The notes: generated by a model from the letters alone, not told the origin. DNA of 64,000 bases from JAFKKS01 sp050187875 (GCA_050187875.1 JBFWXB010000001.1:178025-242024), one strand, 5' to 3'. Shown: positions 34,873 through 43,917, counted from the first letter of the stretch. Program-made: numbers and translations.

Positions 34873-34899
34873 GCTTCGCCCGCCCCGGGCGGGCGAAGC
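34873..34899 (+). promoter_or_regulatory. Strong hairpin in the trcR leader
   Basis: GCTTCGCCCGCCC is followed one base later by its exact inverse complement GGGCGGGCGAAGC. The hairpin ends 5 nt before the AAAGGA ribosome site of trcR. There is no T-run and the neighbouring gene ispH runs the other way, so it is not a terminator for an upstream gene; a role in the trcR message is inferred. Confidence 0.6.
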
Positions 34900-34916
34900 G
34901 GGAAAGGATTATTGCC

Positions 34917-35603
34917 ATGACGACTCAACCCCTGATGCCGAAGGCAACGGCCGTGTGGCTGGTGGAAAATACCGCCTTGTCGTTCGACCAGATCGCCGAC
35001 TTCTGCAAGCTCCACCCGCTGGAGGTGAAGGCGATTGCCGACGGCGACGCCGCGCAGGGCATCAAGGGCCTCGACCCGATCCTGACCGGGCAACTGACCC
35101 GCGAGCAGATCAAAGAGGCCGAAGAGAACCCGGACCTTCACCTGGCGCTCGCCGACCCGAAGGTCCGCCTGCCCCAGCCGAAGACCAAACGCGGCCCGCG
35201 CTATACGCCGGTCTCGCGCCGCCAAGACCGCCCGAACGCGATCCTTTGGCTGGTGCGCAACCATCCCGAGCTCAAGGACGCGCAGATCATGCGCCTCGTC
35301 GGCACGACGAAGACAACGATCCAGGCGATCCGTGAGCGCACCCACTGGAACGCCTCGACCCTGCAGCCGATGGACCCGGTGACGCTGGGGCTGTGCTCGC
35401 AGCTCGAGCTCGACCTCGAGGTGCAGCGCGCCGCCAAGGAAAAGCCCGCGCCGTCCGAACCCGGCGCCACGCTCCTGCCGGCGGAAGTCACAACCGCCAA
35501 AGACGAGGCCGAGCACGCCGAGGCGAAGAAGCCGGCCGAGGAGCTCGACGTCAACGCCGTCTTCGCCAAGCTCAAGCAGCTCTCAGGCAAGAACGAAGAG
35601 TAG
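34917..35603 (+). CDS. trcR: Cell-cycle transcriptional regulator TrcR (DUF1013)
   Basis: A 228-residue DUF1013 protein: MPKATAVWLVENTALSFDQIADFCKLHPLEVKAIADGDAAQGIKGLDPI is a conserved N-terminal helix-turn-helix-like region, and RQDRPNAILWLVRNHPELKDAQIMRLVGTTKTTIQAIRERTHWN is a second one (residues about 100-145). The C-terminus is a charged linker. The family is known as TrcR in Alphaproteobacteria, a regulator linked to cell-cycle transcription. The ATG has AAAGGA upstream; longer frames pass through the leader hairpin. Confidence 0.88.
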   Translation: MTTQPLMPKATAVWLVENTALSFDQIADFCKLHPLEVKAIADGDAAQGIKGLDPILTGQLTREQIKEAEENPDLHLALADPKVRLPQPKTKRGPRYTPVSRRQDRPNAILWLVRNHPELKDAQIMRLVGTTKTTIQAIRERTHWNASTLQPMDPVTLGLCSQLELDLEVQRAAKEKPAPSEPGATLLPAEVTTAKDEAEHAEAKKPAEELDVNAVFAKLKQLSGKNEE

Positions 35604-35667
35604 CGGCGCCGCGGCGCGCGGTTTTCCTCACTCGCCTTCCCGTTCGTCGGCAAGGCTACGCACCTTC

Positions 35668-35696
35668 CTTCCCTCTCCCACAAGGGGAGAGGGAAG
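35668..35696. repeat. 12-bp inverted repeat, CCTCTCC family
   Basis: CTTCCCTCTCCC (35668-35679) pairs perfectly with GGGAGAGGGAAG (35685-35696) across 5 nt. It lies between the convergent trcR and SDR genes and could act as a two-way terminator, although T-runs are lacking. Confidence 0.75.
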
Positions 35697-35721
35697 AGCG
35701 GCGAGTCCATCGTCGATCGCC

Positions 35722-36510
35722 TCACTCCTTCACCGGCACCGTGTAATTCAGCCCCAACCGCCCGCCATCCGGATAAATCGTCTGGCCGGTGATGTAGCTT
35801 GCGTCCGCCGACGCGAGGAACGACGCGACCGCCGCGATCTCCTCCGGCTCGCCGACGCGGCCGAGCGGCGTGCGCGATAGAAGCTTGTTCTTCGCCGCCT
35901 TGTCGATCGCGATGCCGCGCAGGATGTCGGTCATGATCGAGCCCGGCCCTATGGCGTTGACGCGGATGCCATGCGGCGCCAGCGAGAGCGCCATGACTTT
36001 CGTGAGCTGATCGACGCCGCCCTTGGCAACGCAATAGGGCACCTGGTTCGGGATCGCGACGACCGCGTTGATCGAGCTCATATTGATGATCGTGCCTGCC
36101 GCCCGGCCTTCTTTCAGCTGCGCGAGCATGCGCTTCGCCGCCGCCTGCCCGGTGAGGAACACGCCCTTGAGGTTGATGCGGATGACGCGATCGAAATCCG
36201 CTTCCGCGATGTCGACGAAATCCGCTGTGTGGATGATGCCGGCGTTGCTTACCGCGATGTCGAGACTGCCGAAAGCCGCGACCGCCTCCTCGACGATGCG
36301 GTTCGCGTCTGCCGCGCTACCGACATCGGCCTTGCTGAAGCGGCATGTCGCGTTGCCGCCGAGCGCCTTCGCCGTCTCGCGCCCCGCCGCCTCGTCGACA
36401 TCGGCGATGAGGACCTTGGCGCCATCGGTGACATAGCGCTTCGCGATCGCGGCGCCGATGCCCCGCGCGCCGCCGGTGACGATTGCGACCTTGCCGTCGA
36501 GCGATGCCAT
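35722..36510 (-). CDS. Short-chain dehydrogenase/reductase (FabG-like fold)
   Basis: A 262-residue classical SDR. The nucleotide motif is TGGARGIG (residues 12-19), followed by SNAG, the catalytic Ser in INMSSINA and Tyr/Lys in YCVAKGG. An Asp pair in IADVD at the end of the second strand favours NAD(H). GGAG lies before the ATG at 36510. It sits at the border between the core region and the catabolic region, and its role could belong to either; substrate unknown. Confidence 0.85.
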   Translation of the reverse strand: MASLDGKVAIVTGGARGIGAAIAKRYVTDGAKVLIADVDEAAGRETAKALGGNATCRFSKADVGSAADANRIVEEAVAAFGSLDIAVSNAGIIHTADFVDIAEADFDRVIRINLKGVFLTGQAAAKRMLAQLKEGRAAGTIINMSSINAVVAIPNQVPYCVAKGGVDQLTKVMALSLAPHGIRVNAIGPGSIMTDILRGIAIDKAAKNKLLSRTPLGRVGEPEEIAAVASFLASADASYITGQTIYPDGGRLGLNYTVPVKE

Positions 36511-36567
36511 GAAAAATCTCCGCATTGATAGGCTGCGTTACCCCAGCGACTGACGCGAGACTCTAGC

Positions 36568-36590
36568 GCCGGTCAAGCCCGACAATGACG
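36568..36590. repeat. Remnant half of a GGGCTTGACCCGG-type repeat
   Basis: GCCGGTCAAGCCCGACAATGACG matches only the distal arm of the elements at 24452 and 10774; the other arm is absent. It is the last repeat of any of these types before the right-hand 27 kb, which has none. Confidence 0.5.
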
Positions 36591-36654
36591 GTTGAAGCGC
36601 AGATTTGCCCGGCGGAGCCGCGGAAGCCGCGGCGCATCCACCCTTTCACGAGCG

Positions 36655-37779
36655 TCACTGCGCCGCCCGTCGTTCACTCTCGCCGCGCAACCCGCGCAAC
36701 CAGCCTGATTTGTAGCCGCGGACATACTGCACCGGATAGCTCACATCGGCATCGAGAGCCGAAGCTGCGCGCCACGGCCAATGCGGGTCCGACAACATGC
36801 CGCGCGCCAGCGCGACGAAATCGGCATCGCCGTCGCGGAGGATTTGCTCGGCGTGATGCGGATCGAAGATCATACCGACCGCCATCGTGGGAAGGCCGGT
36901 CGTCTCGCGCAGGCGGCGGGCGAATTCGACCTGATGCCCCTCGCCGATCGGAATCTTCTGGTCGACGGACAGGCCGCCCGTCGTTGCCGTGATGTAGTCG
37001 CAACCGAGATCTTTCAGCTTGGAGGTGAAGACCTCGGCATCCGCAGGCATCCACCCCCCTTCCGCCCAATCCGTCACCGAGTGGCGCACCCCTAGCGGCC
37101 GATCCTGCGGCCAGACCGCGCGCATTGCCGCAAAGACTTCGAGCGGATAGCGCATGCGGTTCTCAAGCGGCCCGCCATAGGCATCGGTGCGCTTGTTCGA
37201 TAGCGGTGAGAGAAATTCGTGCAGGAAATAGCCGTGCGCGATGTGCAGCTCGATGAGATCGATGCCGATGCGCGCCGCGCGCCGCGTCGCGTCGACATGC
37301 GCCTCTCTGGTGACCGCCAACCCTTCGGCATCCAGTTCTCGCGGCGCTGGCCAGCCCAGACTATGCGGCACGGCGGAGGGCGCGATCGTCTCCCACGGCT
37401 CCTCGCCGACGGTGAGAGGCTCGCCCCGCCCCACCCACGGCAGGCGCGCCGAGCCCTTGCGGCCGGAATGCGAGATTTGCATGCCGATCCGGGCGCGGCC
37501 GGCGCTGCGGCAGAAGTCGACGACGCGCGCGAGCTGGCGTTCGTTGTCGTCGCTATAGAGCCCGAGGCAGCCGTGCGTGATGCGCCCGCGCGGCTCCACA
37601 TGCGTTGCCTCGATGATAACGAGGCCGGCGCCGGACACGGCAAACTTGCCGAGGTGCATGAGGTGCCAATCCGTCGCGCTGCCATCGATCGCGCTGTATT
37701 GGCACATCGGCGACACGACAATGCGGTTCGGCAGCGTGAGCCCACGCAAGGTCACCGGAGAAAACAGCGCACTCGACAT
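36655..37779 (-). CDS. Old Yellow Enzyme family NADH:flavin oxidoreductase (YqjM-like)
   Basis: A 374-residue FMN enzyme of the OYE family, YqjM subgroup; these reduce activated C=C bonds with NAD(P)H. The N-terminus RIVVSPMCQYS keeps the YqjM-type active-site cysteine and tyrosine, IELHIAHGYFLHEFLSP holds the substrate-binding His pair, and the FMN phosphate site is near MAVGMIFDPHHAEQILRDGDADFVALARGML. The start at 37779 has GGAG upstream. It follows the OGDH-E1-like gene by 38 nt. A second OYE lies at 49204-50307. Confidence 0.9.
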   Translation of the reverse strand: MSSALFSPVTLRGLTLPNRIVVSPMCQYSAIDGSATDWHLMHLGKFAVSGAGLVIIEATHVEPRGRITHGCLGLYSDDNERQLARVVDFCRSAGRARIGMQISHSGRKGSARLPWVGRGEPLTVGEEPWETIAPSAVPHSLGWPAPRELDAEGLAVTREAHVDATRRAARIGIDLIELHIAHGYFLHEFLSPLSNKRTDAYGGPLENRMRYPLEVFAAMRAVWPQDRPLGVRHSVTDWAEGGWMPADAEVFTSKLKDLGCDYITATTGGLSVDQKIPIGEGHQVEFARRLRETTGLPTMAVGMIFDPHHAEQILRDGDADFVALARGMLSDPHWPWRAASALDADVSYPVQYVRGYKSGWLRGLRGESERRAAQ

Positions 37780-37817
37780 CGGTTTGCTCCGGTCCCTGCA
37801 ATAAAAAAAGTCGCTGA

Positions 37818-40469
37818 TTATTGGTGGCGCGATAAGCTTTCGAACGCTGCCGCCACAATCGCCGCTTGGTCCTTGTCGTGATCGCCGTGGAAGCTTCCCG
37901 CAGGCGACGGCGATTCGGGGCGGCCGACGAAATGCAGCTTCGGCTTGCGGTGGCCGGCTGTCGCGGCAAGCTCTTCGAGGCGCGGCCGGAGCCACGACCA
38001 GACGCCCATGTTCTCCGGCTCTTCCTGCGCGATGACAAGCTCCGCTGCTGGCGAGGCCGCGAGAACGCCTGAGAGCGCCGCGGCCGGCAGGGGATAGATC
38101 ATTTCGAGACGCACAATCTGAACGTCGCTCACTCCACGCTCTGCGCGCTCATGCTCGAGCTGATAGGCGATCTTGCCGGTGCAGAAGAGAATGCGGCTTG
38201 CGCGGCCGGGGCCCGACGCGATCACCGGCACAAACGCATGTCCGGCGCCGAAGTCGGAAAGCGGCGACACCGCCGCGGGCAGCCGCAGCAGAGCCTTCGG
38301 CGCCAGCACGATGAGTGGCTTGCGGACACGCCGCAGCACCTGGCGCCGCAGCAGATGAAAATAATTGGCCGGCGTCGACGGGTTGGCGACCTGGATATTG
38401 TCGCGCGCGGCGAGCTGCAGATAGCGCTCCGGCCGCGCCGAAGAATGCTCAGGTCCCTGGCCCTCCAGCCCGTGCGGGACGAGCATGACGAGCCCGGACG
38501 GCTGCACCCACTTCTCCTCGCCGCTGACGACGAACTGGTCGATCACGATCTGCGCGCCGTTCGCGAAGTCGCCGAACTGCGCCTCCCATATCGTCAAGGC
38601 GTCCGGGCGTTCGAGGCTGTAGCCGTACTCGAAGCCCAGCACGCCGTATTCGGAGAGGGGGCTGTTGAGGATTGCGAACGGCGCCTGCCCCGGCGCGAGT
38701 CGCGCGATCGTCGAGACGCGCCGGCCGGTTTCCACATCGACGAGGCCGAAATGCCGGCTGGAGAAGGTGCCGCGCACGGCATCCTGCCCGCTCAGACGAA
38801 CCGGCACACCTTCGGTGACGAGCGAGGCAAAGGCGAGCCCTTCCCCGAGCGACCACGGAACGCCGCGTGTGGCAGCGTCGGCGCGCTGCTCGACCAACCG
38901 CTTGACCTTCGGATGAACCGAAATATCCGCGGGCGGTTTCGCGAGCGCCTGCAACAGATACTGCAAGCGATCTTGCGCAAGCCCCGTCTGCGGCTCCTCG
39001 ACCTGCTGCGCGCGTGGCCGAAATGGTTCCCACCGGCCGCCGGGATAGGCCGTCTCGTTGGGACGCCAATCGCCGGCCGCATCATAGCCTTGCTGAAGCG
39101 TGGTCGCGTATTGTTCGCCAACACTAGCCGCGGCTTCCGACGAGAGCACGCCCTCCGCCAACAGGCGTTTCTCGAAGAGCTCACGCGCCGAAGGATGCGC
39201 GTCGATCGCCGCGTAGGCCACGGGCTGCGTGAAGCGCGGCTCGTCGAGCTCGTTGTGCCCGTTGCGGCGATAACAAACGAAGTCGATCACGACATCGCGC
39301 TCGAACCGCCGGCGGAACGCCATCGCAAGATCGGCCGCACGCACGCAAGCCTCCGCGTCGTCGCCGTTCACATGGATGATGAGCGCATCGATCGCCTTGA
39401 AGGGGCCCGTGCAGTGCCGGGAGGTGCGCCCTTCCGCGGGGTCTGTCGTAAAACCGATCTGGTTGTTGACGACGACATGCACCGTGCCGCGCGTCATAAA
39501 TCCCGGCAGCGCGGCGAGTTGGAGCGTCTCGGCGACAATGCCCTGCCCGACGACGGCGGCGTCGGAGTGAAAAAGCAGTCCGAGCACGCGCGCCGCGTCC
39601 TTTTCCTGCCGAAGATCCTGCCGCGCGCGCACGCGGCCGAGCACCATCGGATCGACCGCTTCGAGATGCGAGGGGTTGGGGCAAAGCGTGACGTGGAGCT
39701 TGCACCCTTCAAACTCATGCTCGACGTCCGCGCCCAGATGATACGGCACATCGGCCGCGACGCGCGCATCGGCGGGAAAGGGATGCGCGCCCTTGAACTT
39801 CGCCATCAGTTCCGGGAGCGGCAGGCCGAAGATGATCCCCATCAGGCTGGTGCGGCCGCGATGCATTGGACCGACAATGACCTCCTCTACACCGCTGAGC
39901 GTCGCTGCGCGGAAAAGCCGGTCCATCAGTGGGAACAGCGCCTCCGCGCCTTCCGCCCCGAAGCGCTTCTTGGTCGGATATTTGCGGCCGAGAAACCCCT
40001 CGAAGATTTCCGCCTGCACCAGCTTCTCGTAAGTTTTCAGAAGCTCCGTGCGCGACAACGGCGCGCGGTCGCGCTCGAACGCCGCATACGCCCAGGCGCG
40101 CATCTCGGGATCGTCGATGTGAGCCGTTTCGATCGTCAGCGACGAGCGATACAGCGCCGACAACGGCGCGAGCGTGCGCGCCGCATCGTGACCGATTGCG
40201 AGATTGCGCTCGAGCGTCGAACCACCCTTGTCGCTCCGTCCCAGCGGATCGAGCGCCGCGCCGAGGTGTCCGCGCTGACGGATGATCTCGGCCAGCAGCG
40301 CCATCGGCGCGCCTGAGTCTTTCGGCTCCCGGTGACCGTCGTGCTGCGACAGCGCGCGCGCCAGATCGAACGCGCCTCGCCAGCTCGCATCGACCGACAT
40401 CGGGTCCGCTTCGTAGCGCCGATAAAGGTCTTCCAGAAAGGAGACGCTCGTACCGATGAAGCCGTTCAT
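37818..40469 (-). CDS. Orphan 2-oxoglutarate dehydrogenase-type E1 (SucA/DHTKD1-like)
   Basis: An 883-residue ThDP-dependent 2-oxo acid dehydrogenase E1. The N-terminal E2-docking element SFLEDLYRRYEADPMSVDASWR is present, then HRGR (203-206), HSDAAVVGQG (301-310), the ThDP site IIHVNGDDAEACVRAADLA, and RRNGHNELDEPRFTQP. It is about 100 residues shorter than usual SucA, and NELDEP recalls the oxoadipate E1 DHTKD1 more than SucA. No E2 (sucB), E3 (lpd) or sucCD genes are adjacent; instead it sits between an OYE and an HMG-CoA-lyase-like gene. It may feed a branched or longer 2-oxo dicarboxylate into the housekeeping E2/E3. It could still be the cell's main SucA. Confidence 0.82.
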   Translation of the reverse strand: MNGFIGTSVSFLEDLYRRYEADPMSVDASWRGAFDLARALSQHDGHREPKDSGAPMALLAEIIRQRGHLGAALDPLGRSDKGGSTLERNLAIGHDAARTLAPLSALYRSSLTIETAHIDDPEMRAWAYAAFERDRAPLSRTELLKTYEKLVQAEIFEGFLGRKYPTKKRFGAEGAEALFPLMDRLFRAATLSGVEEVIVGPMHRGRTSLMGIIFGLPLPELMAKFKGAHPFPADARVAADVPYHLGADVEHEFEGCKLHVTLCPNPSHLEAVDPMVLGRVRARQDLRQEKDAARVLGLLFHSDAAVVGQGIVAETLQLAALPGFMTRGTVHVVVNNQIGFTTDPAEGRTSRHCTGPFKAIDALIIHVNGDDAEACVRAADLAMAFRRRFERDVVIDFVCYRRNGHNELDEPRFTQPVAYAAIDAHPSARELFEKRLLAEGVLSSEAAASVGEQYATTLQQGYDAAGDWRPNETAYPGGRWEPFRPRAQQVEEPQTGLAQDRLQYLLQALAKPPADISVHPKVKRLVEQRADAATRGVPWSLGEGLAFASLVTEGVPVRLSGQDAVRGTFSSRHFGLVDVETGRRVSTIARLAPGQAPFAILNSPLSEYGVLGFEYGYSLERPDALTIWEAQFGDFANGAQIVIDQFVVSGEEKWVQPSGLVMLVPHGLEGQGPEHSSARPERYLQLAARDNIQVANPSTPANYFHLLRRQVLRRVRKPLIVLAPKALLRLPAAVSPLSDFGAGHAFVPVIASGPGRASRILFCTGKIAYQLEHERAERGVSDVQIVRLEMIYPLPAAALSGVLAASPAAELVIAQEEPENMGVWSWLRPRLEELAATAGHRKPKLHFVGRPESPSPAGSFHGDHDKDQAAIVAAAFESLSRHQ

Positions 40470-40549
40470 AATAGTGTTTGATCCCGTTCGGCCGAGCCCG
40501 ACGTTCCGTCAGCGCACGCCGCGCCGATCCTGTGTTGACCGAACGGCAT

Positions 40550-41521
40550 TCATGCCGCCGCTCCCACCTTGATGGCCTCGCGCAACGCCGCAAGCGTTCC
40601 ACCGCGCATGACGGAGCCGGGAAGCGGATGTCCTACGACGTCCTCCGCAAGGCGCGCGGAGACGATCAGCTTCGCGAGGTCGACACCCGTTTCGATTCCC
40701 ATCTCGTCGCACATGAAAACGAGATCTTCCGTGCACACGTTGCCGGCCGCGCCTCTGTGCCCGGCAAACGGACAACCGCCAAGGCCCGCGACGGAGGAAT
40801 CGAAGATCGTCACGCCCATCTCCAGGCCCGCATAGGCGTTCGCGATTCCCATGCCGCGCGTGTCGTGCAGATGCAGAGCGATCTGCAGATCGGGATATGT
40901 CTCGCGGACAGCCCCCACCAGGCGCTTCACGCTCGCCGGTGTCGCCCACGCCATCGTGTCGGCGAGTGACACAAGCTTGATCGTGAAGCCCTCATCGGCG
41001 GCCGCTTGGATGAGCTTGCCGATCAAGTCCACGACGTGCGCCGTCGGAACGTCGCCTTGGTAGTTGCACCCGAAGGCCGCGCGGATGGACGCACGCTCGA
41101 CCGGCACGTTGTTCGCTTTGTACATGCCCGCGATACTGCGCTCGGCTTCGATATCCTGCGCGGCCGTGCGGTTCTGGTTGCGCTTGAGGAAAGCCTCGGA
41201 GGCCGTGAGCGAGAGAGACCCCTTCACGTCGAGCCGGCCCGTCGCCAGCGCGCGCTGCAGGCCTTTCTCGTTCAGCCAGAGCGCCGTGTAGCGGATGCCG
41301 GGTTTACGCGTGAACCCGGCAACGACCTGGTCGGCGTCGGCCATGCCGGGCACGTTTTTCGGATTCACGAACGAAGCCACTTGGATTTGATTCAGGCCGG
41401 TTTCCGAGAGGCTATCGATGAGCTCGATCTTCCGTGCGGTCGCAATTGCGCCGCGCTCGAACTGAAAGCCTTCGCGCGGACCCTCTTCATTGATCTGGAT
41501 CGCCTTCGGCAAATCGGACAT
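40550..41521 (-). CDS. HMG-CoA-lyase-like enzyme (DRE-TIM family)
   Basis: A 323-residue TIM-barrel lyase. The C-terminal signature GLGGCPFAGHRGAAGNVCTEDL carries the loop cysteine of HMG-CoA lyases, and HLHDTRG supplies two metal histidines. The first metal motif reads GPREGFQ (Glu17) where classical enzymes have GPRDGLQ. Such enzymes cut a 3-hydroxy-3-alkyl-glutaryl-CoA-like thioester into acetyl-CoA and a keto acid. It lies 66 nt after a fused CoA-transferase, so activation and cleavage of a branched dicarboxylate are plausible as consecutive steps. Confidence 0.82.
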   Translation of the reverse strand: MSDLPKAIQINEEGPREGFQFERGAIATARKIELIDSLSETGLNQIQVASFVNPKNVPGMADADQVVAGFTRKPGIRYTALWLNEKGLQRALATGRLDVKGSLSLTASEAFLKRNQNRTAAQDIEAERSIAGMYKANNVPVERASIRAAFGCNYQGDVPTAHVVDLIGKLIQAAADEGFTIKLVSLADTMAWATPASVKRLVGAVRETYPDLQIALHLHDTRGMGIANAYAGLEMGVTIFDSSVAGLGGCPFAGHRGAAGNVCTEDLVFMCDEMGIETGVDLAKLIVSARLAEDVVGHPLPGSVMRGGTLAALREAIKVGAAA

Positions 41522-41587
41522 TGCGGCTCCTTCGAAAATCCACTGCGGCGGCCTAACAACGAGAACATTGTACGCGCTGCTGCAGCG

Positions 41588-43771
41588 CTACGCCTCCTGC
41601 CGGGCAGTTTTAGCCGCAGGTTCTTTGACTTCAAGTTCGGCCCGTATGGCGTCGCCGTCGCTTCCGAGCGGCCGCATCAATCCGCGAGCGACCGGCGGCG
41701 TGCCCTTGAGGCGGAGCGGACTGGCAAGCAGCGGCCACTCATCGCCCGCCTGGTCCTTCGCATAAAACACCAAGCCGCGCGCACGCGTCTGATCGGATAC
41801 TAGCATCTCTGCAGCCGACAGGATCGGCGCGGCGCGGGGACCGGCATCGCGCAGAACTTTCACGAGTTCTTCGCGCGTGAATTTTGCTGCGCGCTCCGGC
41901 GCCATCGCGCTTTCCGCGCCCGCCGGATCATCGGCCTCGATCACCACGTAGCCGTCACTCGCGCGCAGAACTCCCGGGCGCGACGCGGATTCGTCTCCAT
42001 TCCAGAGCGGCATGGTGAACCACGACCCGACATCCTGCATCGAAAGCTCGATCGCCTGACCGAGCCCCGTGCGATCCCGCGCCTCGACAGCAGCGAGGAT
42101 CGCAACGACCGCCATCTCGGCGCCCATGATGTCGGCGGACGAAATGCCGGATTTCACCGGGACATCGCCGGCGCGCGTCAAATCCATGAAGCCCGACATC
42201 GCCTGGATCACGGTGTCGTAAGCGGGCCGCCCGCTATAAATCGTGTCGGCGCCGAAGCCTGAGACAGCGCAATAGATGAGCTGCGGATTGATGCGCGTCA
42301 TCGCCTCGATGGAGAAGCCGCGCTTCGCAAGAGCGCCCGGCTTCAGGTTCTCGATCAAGACGTCGGAGCGCGCGATCAACTGTTTGAGGGTTTCGGCATC
42401 TTCCGGCTTTGCCAGGTCGAGGGCCAACGTCCGCTTGTCGGCATTCGTGAACGCGAAGAAATAGCCGGTGCCTTTCTTGGCCGGCGGCCAGTTGCGCACG
42501 GCTTCGCCTTCGGGCGGCTCGATCTTGACCACGTCGGCGCCGAGATTGGCGAGATGCCGCGCCCCGAGCGGCGCCGTGGTGTAATGGCCGATCTCGATGA
42601 CGCGCAGACCTTCAAGCGGCAGCGCTTTTGATCGCGACGCAACGCTTGGCGCTGTTCCCGACGCGGACCGAATCAACGCAGCGATTTCCGCCCTGTCCTC
42701 GTCGCGCTCGGGAATCCGCTCGGGTGACAGGCCCGGCGTCAAACTCATGCGCAGCGGCGAAGCCGGCACGAACAGCGCCTCGGCGCCGCCGCGAACCGGA
42801 ATGCGGCGGATCGCGCCGCGGTGATCGAGGTTCGCCTCACGCGGATATCCCTCGACCTTCGTCACCGGCCCGCAGGGAATGCCGATGCTTCCCAGCACGT
42901 CGACGCAGCGCTCAATCGTGTTCTCGCCGACCCATACCTGCAGCGCTCCGTCGACCTCGGCGTGGCGCGCCAGCCGGTCGGCCACGCGACGATAGCGGGG
43001 GTCATCAGCCAATTCCGGCCGGCCGAGCACGCCGCAAATGCGACGCCACTGATCGTCGCTCGCCGCGCAAATCAGCACCCAACCGTCGCATGCCTGATAG
43101 ACGTTCCAAGGCGACGCCATCGCGTGCCTGTTGCCGACGCGGCCGACGCGCGCTTGGCTGTTTTCGAAGAGACGCGGCAGGAATGTCGCCATTGCGGCGA
43201 AGGCGCAATCGTAAAGTGCCATATCGATCGCTTGGCCTTTGCCGGTTTGCTTGCGCACGCGAAGCGCCGCAAGGCAGGCCGCCGCGGCGTAAACGCCGGT
43301 CATGAATTCGACGACGGGAAGCCGAATAGGCGTTGGCGGCCCGTCCGGCAGACCTGTCGTGTCCAAGATACCAGACAGCGCCTGGATCTGCGCGTCCGAG
43401 AACGGCGCGCCGGCCAATGCTCCGCCTTCCCCAAACGCGGTGATGTCGCATTCGACCCGCGTTGCCGCTTGCGGCCACACGCCGGGATGTGCCGCAGGAT
43501 CGAGATCGCTCGACATGATGACGACATCGCTTCGCTCGACCAGGCGGTCCAGCAACGCCTGTTCCGACGCCTCTCCGCGACGCAGGCCGATGCTCCTCTT
43601 GCCGGCAACCATCTGGGCGCGATGCCGATGCTTGCCGCCATGAGCGTTGGACCACTCCGGAACGATCACGGTCGCGCCAAGCTGCGCCAGAAGCGAACCG
43701 CAGACTCCGGCCCCGATGCGGTCGCCAAGTTCCGCAGCCACGAGACCGCTGAGAGCCGCATGACGCATCAT
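41588..43771 (-). CDS. Fused double-domain class III CoA-transferase (CaiB/BaiF)
   Basis: A 727-residue protein made of two CaiB/BaiF units. Unit 1 (about 1-360) starts LVAAELGDRIGAGVCGSLLAQLGA and has a probable catalytic Asp in FSDAQIQALSGIL. Unit 2 (from about 385) starts LRVIEIGHYTTAPLGARHLANLGADVVKIE and has the canonical Asp in RPAYDTVIQAMSG. Normal enzymes of this family are interlocked dimers of about 400-residue chains; the fusion would build the dimer from one chain. They move CoA between carboxylic acids. ATG 43771 or 43768 is the likely start; the longest frame would use an upstream TTG. It shares a 437-nt divergent region with the GntR gene. Confidence 0.88.
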   Translation of the reverse strand: MMRHAALSGLVAAELGDRIGAGVCGSLLAQLGATVIVPEWSNAHGGKHRHRAQMVAGKRSIGLRRGEASEQALLDRLVERSDVVIMSSDLDPAAHPGVWPQAATRVECDITAFGEGGALAGAPFSDAQIQALSGILDTTGLPDGPPTPIRLPVVEFMTGVYAAAACLAALRVRKQTGKGQAIDMALYDCAFAAMATFLPRLFENSQARVGRVGNRHAMASPWNVYQACDGWVLICAASDDQWRRICGVLGRPELADDPRYRRVADRLARHAEVDGALQVWVGENTIERCVDVLGSIGIPCGPVTKVEGYPREANLDHRGAIRRIPVRGGAEALFVPASPLRMSLTPGLSPERIPERDEDRAEIAALIRSASGTAPSVASRSKALPLEGLRVIEIGHYTTAPLGARHLANLGADVVKIEPPEGEAVRNWPPAKKGTGYFFAFTNADKRTLALDLAKPEDAETLKQLIARSDVLIENLKPGALAKRGFSIEAMTRINPQLIYCAVSGFGADTIYSGRPAYDTVIQAMSGFMDLTRAGDVPVKSGISSADIMGAEMAVVAILAAVEARDRTGLGQAIELSMQDVGSWFTMPLWNGDESASRPGVLRASDGYVVIEADDPAGAESAMAPERAAKFTREELVKVLRDAGPRAAPILSAAEMLVSDQTRARGLVFYAKDQAGDEWPLLASPLRLKGTPPVARGLMRPLGSDGDAIRAELEVKEPAAKTARQEA

Positions 43772-43917
43772 CAGCGGCCACCGCCGGCGAAGGCGCAATA
43801 ACGGTGCGATCTGAAAGAGTCTTGCATGGAAAGAACGATTGCCTGGGCGCCGCTATCGATTGCTTCTGCTCTGGTGCGGCGCATGTTCGAGCGACAGCGG
43901 TCGCGTTGCCACCGTGG

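Noticed and set aside
34922..34926. GANTC (CcrM methylation) site at the trcR start as a regulatory signal
   Set aside because: A single GACTC inside the coding start is expected by chance; such sites occur throughout the window.
37801..37812. T-rich run on the minus strand between the OGDH-type E1 and the OYE gene as a terminator
   Set aside because: No stable hairpin precedes the run; the genes may be co-transcribed.
38151..40316. A 721-codon plus-strand frame opposite the OGDH-type E1
   Set aside because: No recognisable motif; the minus strand encodes a complete ThDP enzyme.
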